Positions 1 to 9,396 of a DNA stretch of 64,000 bases are shown here, in pieces; the stretch's first letter is position 1, and each line of letters opens with the position of its first letter. The notes below the pieces were generated by a model. The model had not been told where the DNA came from and did not search any database. It was given only the letters and a program-made list of their open reading frames with translations. Made by a program: the position numbers and the translations under genes. Source of the stretch: Apostichopus japonicus (taxonomy: Eukaryota > Echinodermata > Holothuroidea > Aspidochirotida > Stichopodidae); assembly GCF_037975245.1 (NCBI RefSeq), contig NC_092575.1, forward strand, positions 9,208,001-9,272,000, written 5' to 3'.

Positions 1-1238
1 GTACCGATCAATCGAATGTGCGGTACATTTAAATAGAATGTGCGGTACCGATAAATCGAATGTGCTGTACCGATCAATCGAATATGCGCTGCCGATCAAT
101 CGAATGTGCAGTACCGATGACTGGAATGTGAGGTACCGATAAATACAATGTGTGTTACCAATTAATCGAATGTGCGTGACCAATTAATCGATTGTTTTTT
201 ACCGATAAATCAAAAGAGCGTTGTCGATCAATCGAATGTTCGGTACCGATCAATCGAATGTGCGGTACCGGTAAATCGAATGTGCGGTACCGATCAATCG
301 ATTAGGCGGTACCGATCAATCGAATGTGCGGTTTTAAAAAATGGAATGTGCGATACATTTAAATAGAATGTGCGGTACCGATCGATCGAATGTGAGGTAC
401 CGATCAATCGAATGTGCGTTACCAATTAATCGATTGTACTGTACCGATCAATGGAATGTGCGGTACCGATAAACCGATTGTTCGGTACCTATCAATCGAT
501 TGTGCGTTACCGATCAATCGAATGTTCGGTGCCGATCAATCGAATATGCGGTACCGATAAATCGAATGTGCGCACCGATCTATCGAATGTTCGGTACCGA
601 TAAATCGAATGTGCGGTACCTATCAATCGAATGTACGGTACCGATAAAACGAATGCGCGGTACCGATCAATCGAATGTGCGGCCAGATCACTCAGAAGTG
701 CAGTACCGATCAATCGAATAAGCGGAACAGATTAATGGATTGTTCGGTGCCGATCAATCGAAGGTGCCGTGCCGATCAATCGAATATGCAGTACCGATAA
801 ATCGAAGGTGCGTTGCCGATCAATCGAATGTGCGTTACCGATCAATCGAATGTGCGTTACCGATCAATTGAATGTGCGTTGCCGATGAATCGAATATGCG
901 GTACCGATCAATCGAATGTGTGGTACCGATCAATCAAATGTGTGATACCAATTAATCGATTGTGCTGTACCGATCAATCGAATGTGCGGTACATTTAAAT
1001 AGAATGTGCGGTACCGATAAATCGAATGTGCGGTACCGATAAATCGAATGTGCGGTACCGATCAATCGAACATGCGCTGCCGATCATTCGAATGTGCAGT
1101 ACCGATGACTGGAATGTGAGGTACCGATAAATACAATGTGCGTTACCAATTAATCGAATGTGTGGTACCGATCAATCGAATTTGCGGGCCAGATCACTCG
1201 AATGTGCAGTACCGATCAATCGAATGTGCGGTACCGAT
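1..1238. repeat. Higher-order repeat block A, copy 1
   Basis: The succession of monomer variants here recurs in the same order about 2,201 bp downstream (2202-3440). Only scattered substitutions and one single-base difference near 575 (GTGCGCACCG against GTGCGGCACCG in the other copy) separate them. It holds the AAAAGAGCG variant near 210, the GATCTATCG variant near 578 and the CCAGATCACTC variant near 683. Confidence 0.85.
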
Positions 1239-1556
1239 CAATCGAATGTGCGGTACATTTAAATGGAATGTGCATTACCGATCAATCGAATTTGCGGTAT
1301 CGATAAATCGATTGTGCGGTGTCAGATCAATCGAATGTGCGGTACCGATAAATCGAATGTGCGGTATCGATAAAACGATTGTGCGGTGTCAGATCAATCG
1401 AATGTGTGGTACCGATCAATCGAATGTGCGTTGCCGATAAATCGAATGTGCGGTATCGATAAATCGATTGTGCGGTGTCAGATCAATCGAATGTGCGGTA
1501 CCGATAAATCGAATGTGCGTTGCCGATAAATCGAATGTGCGGTACCGATCAATCGA

Positions 1557-2235
1557 ATGTGCAGTACCGATCAATCGAATATGCGGAACCGATTAATGGA
1601 AGGTTCGTTACCAATTAAACGATTGTGCTGTACCGATCAATCGATTGTACGGTACCGATCAATCGAATGTGCGGTGTTGATCAATCGAATGTGCGGTACC
1701 GATCAATTGAATGTGCGATACCAGTTAATCGATTTTGCTGTACCGATCAATCGATTGTGCGGTACCGATCAATCGAATAAACGGTGTCGATCAATGCAGT
1801 GTGCGGTACCGCCTAATCGAATGTGCGGTACCGATCAATCGAATGTGCTGTACCGATGAATGGAATGTGCGGTACCGATCAATCGAATGTGCGTTGCCGA
1901 ATAATTCGAATGTGCGGTACCTACCAATCGAATGTACGGCCAGATAACTCTGAAGTGCAGTACCGATCAATCGAATAAGCGGAACCGATTAATCGATTGT
2001 TCGGTGCCGATCAATCGAATGTGCAGTACCGATAAATCGAATGTGCGTTGCCGATCAATCGAATGTGCGGTACCGATCAATCGAATGTGCGTTGCCGATC
2101 AATTGAATGTGCGTTGCCGATGAATCGAATATCCGGTACCGATCAATCGAATGTGTGGTACCGATCAATCAAATGTGTGATACCAATTAATCGATTGTGC
2201 AGTGCCGATCAATCGAATGTGCGGTACATTTAAAT
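1557..2235. repeat. Dispersed higher-order segment shared with 4861-5515
   Basis: A run of about 30 monomers with rare variants in the same order as at 4861-5515, an offset of about 3,304 bp. Shared rare variants are GATTAATGGAAGG, GTGTTGATCAATCG, GATCAATGCAGTG, a GAATAATTCG or GAATGATTCG register-shifted monomer, and CCAGATAACTCTG. Several substitutions separate the copies, so the duplication is older than the near-identical blocks on the right. Confidence 0.75.
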
Positions 2236-3440
2236 AGAATGTGCGGTACCGATAAATCGAATGTGCTGTACCGATCAATCGAATATGCGCTGCCGATCAA
2301 TCGAATGTGCAGTACCGATGACTGGAATGTGAGGTACCGATAAATACAATGTGTGTTACCAATTAATCGAATGTGCGTGACCAATTAATCGATTGTTTTT
2401 TACCGATAAATCAAAAGAGCGTTGTCGATCAATCGAATGTTCGGTACCGATCAATCGAATGTGCGGTACCGGTAAATCGAATGTGCGGTACCGATCAATC
2501 GATTAGGCGGTACCGATCAATCGAATGTGCGGTTTTAAAAAATGGAATGTGCGATACATTTAAATAGAATGTGCGGTACCGATCGATCGAATGTGAGGTA
2601 CCGATCAATCGAATGGGCGTTACCAGTTAATCGATTGTACTGTACCGATCAATGGAATGTGCGGTACCGATAAACCGATTGTTCGGTACCTATCAATCGA
2701 TTGTGCGTTACCGATCAATCGAATGTTCGGTGCCGATCAATCGAATATGCGGTACCGATAAATCGAATGTGCGGCACCGATCTATCGAATGTTCGGTACC
2801 GATAAATCGAATGTGCGGTACCTATCAATCGAATGTACGGTACCGATAAAACGAATGCGCGGTACCGATCAATCGAATGTGCGGCCAGATCACTCAGAAG
2901 TGCAGTACCGATCAATCGAATAAGCGGAACAGATTAATGGATTGTTCGGTGCCGATCAATCGAAGGTGCCGTGCCGATCAATCGAATATGCAGTACCGAT
3001 AAATCGAAGGTGCGTTGCCGATCAATCGAATGTGCGGTACCGATCAATCGAATGTGCGTTGCCGATCAATTGAATGTGCGTTGCCGATGAATCGAATATG
3101 CGGTACCGATCAATCGAATGTGTGGTACCGATCAATCAAATGTGTGATACCAATTAATCGATTGTGCTGTACCGATCAATCGAATGTGCGGTACATTTAA
3201 ATAGAATGTGCGGTACCGATAAATCGAATGTGCGGTACCGATAAATCGAATGTGCGGTACCGATCAATCGAACATGCGCTGCCGATCATTCGAATGTGCA
3301 GTACCGATGACTGGAATGTGAGGTACCGATAAATACAATGTGCGTTACCAATTAATCGAATGTGTGGTACCGATCAATCGAATTTGCGGGCCAGATCACT
3401 CGAATGTGCAGTACCGATCAATCGAATGTGCGGTACCGAT
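2202..3440. repeat. Higher-order repeat block A, copy 2
   Basis: Second copy of the block at 1-1238, in the same orientation and the same order of rare monomer variants. It contains an uninterrupted counterpart of the transposon target site, with TA at 2709-2710. Confidence 0.85.
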
Positions 3441-4860
3441 AAATAGAATGTGCGTTACCAATTAATTGAATGTACGGTACCGATAAATCGAATGTGCGGC
3501 CAGATCACTCAGAAGTGCAGTACCGATCAATCGAATGTGCGGAACCGATTAATCGATTGTTCGGTGCCGATCAATCGAATGTGCCGTGACGATCAATCGA
3601 ATATGCAGTACCGATAAATCGAATGTGCGGTATCGATCAATCGAATGTGCGGTACCGATCAATCGAATGTGCGTTGCCGATCAATTGAATGTGCGTTGCC
3701 GATGAATCGAATATGCGGTACCGATCAATCGAATGTGTGGTACCGATCAATCGAATGTGCGATACCAATTAATCAATCGAATGTGCGATACCAATTAATC
3801 AATCGAATGTTCGGTACATTTAAATAGAATGTGCGGTACCGATAAATCGAATGTGCGGTACCGATCAATCGAATATGCGTTGCCGATCAATCGAATGTGC
3901 AGTACCGATGACTGGAATGTGAGGTACCGATAAATACAATGTGCGTTACCAATCAATCGAATGTGTGGTACCGATGAATGGAATTTTCGGTACCGATCAA
4001 TCGAATTTGCGTTACCGATAAATAGAATGTGCGGTACCGATCAATCGAATGTACGGTACCGATAAATTGAATATGCGTTACCGATCAATCGAATGTGCGG
4101 TACCGATCAATCGAATGTGCGGTACCGATCAATCGAATGTGCGGTACCGATAAATCAAATGTGCGTTGTCGATAAATCGAATGTGCGGTTCCAATAAATC
4201 GAATGTGCGGTACCGATCAATCGAATGTGCGGTACCGATAAATCGAATGTGCGGTATCGATAAATCGATTGTGCGGTGTCAGATCAATCGAATGTGCGGT
4301 ACCGATAAATCGAATGTGCGGTATCGATAAATCGATTGTGCGGTGTCAGATCAATCGAATGTGCGGTACCGATCAATCGAATGTGCGTTGCCGATAAATC
4401 GAATGTGCGGTACCGATAAATCAAATGTGCGTTGTCGATAAATCGAATGTGCGGTTCCAATAAATTGAATGTGCGGTACCGATCAATCGAATGTACGGTA
4501 CCGATCAATCGAATGTGCGGTACCGATAAATCAAATGTGCGTTGTCGATAAATCAAATGTGCGGTTCCAATAAATCGAATGTGCGGTACCGATCAATCGA
4601 ATGTGCGTTACCGATCAATCGAATGTGCGGTACAGATAAATCGAATGTGCAGTACCGATCAATCGAATGTGCGATTGATCGATCGAATGTGCGGTACCGA
4701 TAAACCGAATGTGCGATACCGATCAATCGAATGTGCGGTACCCATTAATCGAATGTGCGTTGCCGATAAATCGAATGTGCGTTACCGATCAATCGAATGT
4801 GAGATTGCTCAATCGAATGTGCGGTACCGATCAATCGAATGTGCGGTACATTTAAATGGA

Positions 4861-5515
4861 ATGTGCAGTACCGATCAATCGAATATGCGGTACCGATTAA
4901 TGGAAGGTGCGTTACCAATTAATCGATTGTGCTGTACCGATCAATCGATTGTACGGTACCGATCAATCGAATGTGCGGTGTTGATCAATCGAATGTGCGG
5001 TACCGATCAATTGAATGTGCGATACCAGTTAATCGATTTTGCTGTACCGATCAATCGATTGTGCGGTACCGATCCATCGAATAAACGGTGTCGATCAATG
5101 CAGTGTGCGGTACCGCCAAATCGAATGTGCTGTACCGATGAATGGAATGTGCGGTACCGATCAATCGAATGTGCGTTGCCGAATGATTCGAATGTGCGGT
5201 ACCTATCAATCGAATGTACGGTACCGAAAAACGAATATGCGGTACCGATCAATCGAATGTGCGGCCAGATAACTCTGAAGTGCAGTACCGATCAATCGAA
5301 TAAGCGGAACCGATTAATCGATTGTTCGGTGCCGATCAATCGCATGTGCGGTACCGATCAATCGAATGTGCGTTGCCGATCAATTGAATGTGCGTTGCCC
5401 GATGAATCGAATGTGCGGTACCGATCAATCGAATGTGTGGTACCGATCAATCAAATGTGTGATACCAATTAATCGATTGTGCAGTACCGATCAATCGAAT
5501 GTGCGGTACATTTAA
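4861..5515. repeat. Dispersed higher-order segment, second copy
   Basis: Counterpart of 1557-2235. It lies inside the longest open frame of the window (4579-5472, 297 codons), which is purely repeat-encoded and is not called as a gene. Confidence 0.75.
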
Positions 5516-7611
5516 ATAGAATGTGCGGTACCGATAAATCGAATGTGCTGTACTGATCAATCGAATATGCGCTGCCGATCAATCGAATGTGCAGTACCGA
5601 TGACTGGAATGTGAGGTACCGATAAATACAATGTGTGTTACCAATTAATCGAATGTGTGGTACCGATCAATCGAATTTGCGGGCCAGATCACTCGAATGT
5701 GCAGTACCGATAAATAGAATGTGCGCCACCAATTAATTGAATGTACGGTACCGATAAATCGAATGTGCGTTTTTGATCAATCGAATGTGCGTTACCGATC
5801 AATCGAATGTGCGGAACCGATTAATCGATTGTTCGGTGCCGATCAATCGAATGTGCCGTGACGATCAATCGAATGTGCGGTACCGATAAATAGAATGTGC
5901 GGTACCGATCAATCGATTAGGCGGTACCGATCAATTGAATGTGCGGTTCCAAAAAATGGAATGTGCGATACATTTAAATAGAATGTGCGGTACCGATAAA
6001 TCGAATGTGCGGTACCAATTTATCCATTGTGCTGTACCGATCAATCGAATGTGCGGTACCGATAAATCGAATATGCGTTGCCGATCAAGCGAATGTGCGG
6101 TACCGATCAATCGAATGTGCGGTACCGATCAATCGAATGTGCGTTACCAATTAATCGATTGTGCTGTACCGATCAATCGAATGCGCGGTACCGATCAATC
6201 GAATGTGCGGTACCGATAAATCGAATGTGCGGTACCGATAAATCGAATGTGCGGTACCGATCAATCGAATGTGCGGTACCGATAAATCGATTGTGCGGTA
6301 ACTTTAAATAGGATGTGCGTTACCGATAAGTCGAATGTGCGGTACCGATCAATCGAATGTGCGGTACCGATAAATTGAATGTTCAGTACCGATCAATCGA
6401 TTGTGCTGTACCGATCAATCGGTTATTCGATACCGATCAATTGAATGTGCGGTACCGATCACTCGAATGAGCGGTACCGATAAATCGAATGTGCGTTGCC
6501 GATCGATCGAATGTGCGGTACCGATCAATCGAATATGCGGTACCGATCAATCGAATGTGCAGGACCGATCAATCGGTTGTGCGGTACCGATCAATAGAAT
6601 GTGCGATTGATCAATCGAATGTGCGATTGATCAATCGAATGTGCGATTGATCAATCGAATGTGCGGTACCGATCAATCGAATGTGCGGTACCGATAAATC
6701 GAATGTGCGTTTCCGATAAATCGATGTGCGGTACCGATCAATCGAATGTGCGGAACCGAAAAATCGAATGTGCGTTACCGATCAATCGAATGTGCGTGAC
6801 CAATTAATCGATTGTTTTTTACCGATAAATCAAAAGAGCGTTGTCGATCAATCGAATGTGCGGTACCGATCAATCGAATGTGCGTTGTCGATCAATCGAA
6901 TGTGCGTTACTGATCAATCGATTGTTCTGTACCGATCAATCGAATGTGCTGTACCGATCAATCGAATGTGCGGTACCGATCAATAGAATGTGCGGTACCG
7001 GTAAATCGAATGTGCGGTACCGATCAATCGATTAGGCGGTACCGATCAATCGAATGTGCGGTTCTAAAAAATGGAATGTGCGATACATTTAAATAGAATG
7101 TGCGGTACCGATCAATCGAATGTGAGGTACCGATCAATCGAATGTGCGTTACCAATTAATCGATTGTACTGTACCGATCAATCGAATGTGCGGTACCGAT
7201 CAATGGAATGTGCGGTACCGATAAATCGAATGTTCGGTACCGATCAATCGAATGTGCGATACCGATAAATCGATTGTGCGGTACCTTTAAATAGGATGTG
7301 CGTTACCGATAAATCGAATGGGCGATACCGATCAATCGAATATGCGATACCGATAAATCGAATGTACGGTACCGATTAATCGATTGTGCGGTAACGGTTA
7401 ATCAAATGTGCGGTATCGATCAATCGAATGTTCGGTACCGATCAATCGAATGTGCGTTGCCGATAAATAGAATGTGCGACACCGATCAATCGAATGGGCG
7501 GTACCGATCAATCGAATGTGCGGTACCGATCAATCGAATGTACGGTACCGATCAATCGAATGTGCTGTACCGATAAACCGATTGTTCGGTACCTATCAAT
7601 CGATTGTGCGT

Positions 7612-7613
7612 TA
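7612..7613. other. Target-site duplication TA, left
   Basis: The satellite reads GTGCGTTA up to this point and the element starts with CACTGC. The same TA reappears at 14901-14902, where the satellite resumes as TACCGATCAATCG. Joining the flanks with a single TA rebuilds a normal GTGCGTTACCGATCAATCG monomer. Confidence 0.9.
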
Positions 7614-7636
7614 CACTGCAAAAACTTGGGTGTTAA
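7614..7636 (+). repeat. Left terminal inverted repeat
   Basis: The first 13 bases, CACTGCAAAAACT, match perfectly in inverted orientation at the right end. After three mismatched bases the match resumes with GTGTTAA, giving 20 of 23 positions identical. Confidence 0.92.
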
Positions 7637-7647
7637 ATTTAACACCC
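7628..7647. repeat. 20-bp perfect palindrome next to the left end
   Basis: GGGTGTTAAATTTAACACCC equals its own reverse complement and starts two bases inside the 13-bp core inverted repeat. It could be a transposase-binding or hairpin site, by position only. Confidence 0.85.
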
Positions 7648-7846
7648 ATGGTGTTAAATTTGTATTCTTTTTGGAGTGCATATTTGCCAACACCAGCGGG
7701 TGCTAAATTAACACCAAGTTGAGAATCCTTTTCTTTACACCACAAATGGTGTTAAATTCATTATCTTTGGTGTTGATATTGTTACTCTGGTTGGTGTAAA
7801 ACTAACACTAGCTGAATTGGTTTTAACACCAAAAATGGTGTTATTT
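7628..7846. repeat. Subterminal GGTGTTAA/TTAACACC motif cluster
   Basis: About a dozen copies of GGTGTTAA, TTAACACC or one-base variants occur in both orientations within 220 bp of the left end (for example near 7630, 7650, 7700, 7750, 7770, 7826 and 7836). A sparser set lies at the right end (14829-14881). Such subterminal arrays are typical of DNA transposons. No coding potential is seen here. Confidence 0.75.
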
Positions 7847-7849
7847 AGA

Positions 7850-9032
7850 TCTTCCCACTGATGTTGAATTGCAAGTTTTTTATCCAATCCAGATCGTGTT
7901 AATTCTGTTTTTTTTTTTGTATAACACCTTTCCAAGGTATCCCCCAAGTCTGGGCTGGACAATACGCATAAGCAATAAACAACAGATAAAAACCATAGAT
8001 GCCAGTTTCAGTGTGTTACACGTTTTTATATTCATCTTGGAAGCATCAGTTGTACAGAAAACACCTTATCAAGTGCATAAACAAGAATGAACAAAAGCTT
8101 GTCTAACATGAGCAAGCCCATAACTGATTAGAAACTTATTTTGTAATGAAGATAAATCAGATCATAATGCTTGCATATTATAAATGCTTAAAGTTAATAT
8201 TATACCTTTGTTTCAAACTGATAAACACATGCATGGAAACCAATGGTGTAACGCTTTAATACCCTGATGTATGTATAAAATGTGTACACTGTGTATTCAT
8301 ATCTTTACACTTAAACTATAACACAGTGTTACTTTGATAATTATATGTTTGAACATAACTGAACCATTAGCAATCACATAACACTGATTAAAAGGTAATT
8401 TGTAGCATGTTCTCTAATATTCTAGCTGGCGAAACAAGTTAATCACTGTTCACAGATAAAACAATTGTTGGAAACGAACACTGACTGGGTTACTTCAGTC
8501 AAAAAATGTGCAAAATTAACTCATTGAAAAATTATGTGCCTTGGACAGACATAAGTGTGATGATCACATCTGGATTGACTCCTCAGTAATGACAGTGGTT
8601 TGAAGTCAACAAGTTCACTGGTTTTCCTGACAACAGTCTGCTGAGGTACTGCCTCTTTCACAGCAAATCCATGAAACAATGGTTTGTAAAACAGTGTGCT
8701 CCAAACAAAACTCTAACGAAGTTTTGTATGGTGGAGTATAAGGATCGCGAGATACAATGTCTCAATGTAACAAGGAAAACGTGGTGAAAATGACTGATTG
8801 AAGGTCAATTTTGACCGAAAATTTTAGGTCACTCGCAAATTACAAGAATATGTAAAAATGAGAGTGCGACAGTCGGAAAATTTAAAGTGCGACAGTCGCA
8901 ACCCCCCACACCCCCCTCTAGCGACGTCCATGCCCATGACAGACATATCTCCCTTGTCCACTTGTAAATGCATGCAATCCACAGTCTAATTGCATACATG
9001 ACACCAGTCAGAATACTTTGTGTCATACTCAC
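7850..9032. other. Transposon interior without a supported gene
   Basis: AT-rich DNA with no reading frame that I can connect to the upstream exons. A minus-strand frame of about 60 codons, ending in TGA at 8521-8523, has coding-like codons and a possible acceptor but no recognisable family. A frame at 7735-7962 lacks an ATG and runs through the subterminal repeats. Neither is called. A C-rich stretch lies at 8900-8918. Confidence 0.6.
8863..8898. repeat. 13-bp direct repeat pair
   Basis: AGTGCGACAGTCG occurs at 8863-8875 and again at 8886-8898, 23 bp apart start to start. It is an isolated short duplication with no known role. Confidence 0.75.
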
Positions 9033-9140
9033 AAGGCCTGGAGTAATCTTGAATTGTGGAAATTCCTCTATTATATGCCCTGCTGAATTCATAGCATTGA
9101 CCATGTTTCTCCTCACTAATAGAGTATTTTTCATCTTCTC
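9033..9140 (-). pseudogene. Out-of-frame continuation of exon 6
   Basis: Immediately after the stop another minus-strand frame reads EKMKNTLLVRRNMVNAMNSA and then GHIIEEFPQFKITPGL, ending at a CTT/GTGAGT donor (donor bases 9027-9032). The style fits the C-terminal side of the exon 4-6 region. Two readings restore continuity. One is a one-base insertion in the run at 9141-9144. The other is a 37-bp mini-intron at 9159-9195 (GTAAAC to CTACAG), which is in phase but very short for an animal. No next exon could be found, so the gene probably lacks its 3' part here. Confidence 0.55.
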
Positions 9141-9396
9141 AAAAGACCAAATTAGAATCTGTAGATACAGCAGGGGTATGTTTCATCCAGTTTACATCTG
9201 CTGTAGTGTTATCTTCAGATTGTAGGTTATCAGACACAGCAGGTAATGCCCTTTTAAGCATGGGGCCTCCATCTTGCTTGCAGGCAGGGTCCTTTGGAGT
9301 TATGTCTGATTGTTCAGAATGACGTTCTCCTCTATTGACGTTTTTTATCCTTGCTGCAAGGAATCCTGTATCGGTTCTTTCATCATAAAAAGCGTC
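9139..9396 (-). CDS. Exon 6, ending at an in-frame stop
   Basis: After a TATTTTCAG acceptor the frame continues DAFYDERTDTGFLAARIKN, a polar stretch, then WMKHTPAVSTDSNLVF and a TGA at 9139-9141. The sequence just past the stop continues family-like in another frame (see 9033-9140), so the stop may be due to a single extra base in the TTTT run or be bypassed by splicing. If the stop is real, this is the last exon. Confidence 0.68.
   Translation of the reverse strand, partial: DAFYDERTDTGFLAARIKNVNRGERHSEQSDITPKDPACKQDGGPMLKRALPAVSDNLQSEDNTTADVNWMKHTPAVSTDSNLVF

Larger units (their letters stand above)
1..7613. repeat. 22-bp satellite array, left segment
   Basis: Uninterrupted tandem array of a 22-bp monomer that begins GTACCGATCAATCG and ends AATGTGCG. 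Frequent variants have GATAAATCG instead of GATCAATCG, a GTACATTTAAATAG start, a TTACCAATTAATCG start ending ATTGTGCT, a GTTCCAAAAAATGG start, and GTGCC or TTGCC starts. GC content of the consensus is 50 percent with three CpGs per monomer. Open frames in this stretch are by-products: 22 is not divisible by 3, so three monomers encode one 22-residue repeat containing CGTDQSNVRYRSIECAV. No start context, intron, domain or non-repeat codon pattern supports a protein. The array is cut by the window edge on the left and by the transposon insertion on the right. Confidence 0.98.

Noticed and set aside
4579-5472. 297-codon open frame with a CGTDQSNVRYRS-type repeat
   Set aside because: It is encoded entirely by 22-bp satellite monomers whose consensus has no plus-strand stop. 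There is no domain, intron or non-repeat sequence. The same holds for all open frames on either strand in 1-7613 and 14903-64000.
1-7613. CRISPR-like array of short direct repeats
   Set aside because: The repeats are contiguous head-to-tail with no unique spacers, in eukaryotic DNA and with no cas genes.
7735-7962. Minus-strand 75-codon frame
   Set aside because: It begins at a TTG, runs through the subterminal GGTGTTAA repeats and shows no family features.
8521-8703. Minus-strand frame of about 60 codons as a terminal exon
   Set aside because: Codon usage looks plausible, but no acceptor fits clearly, there is no family resemblance, and linkage to the upstream donor at 9032 is unproven.
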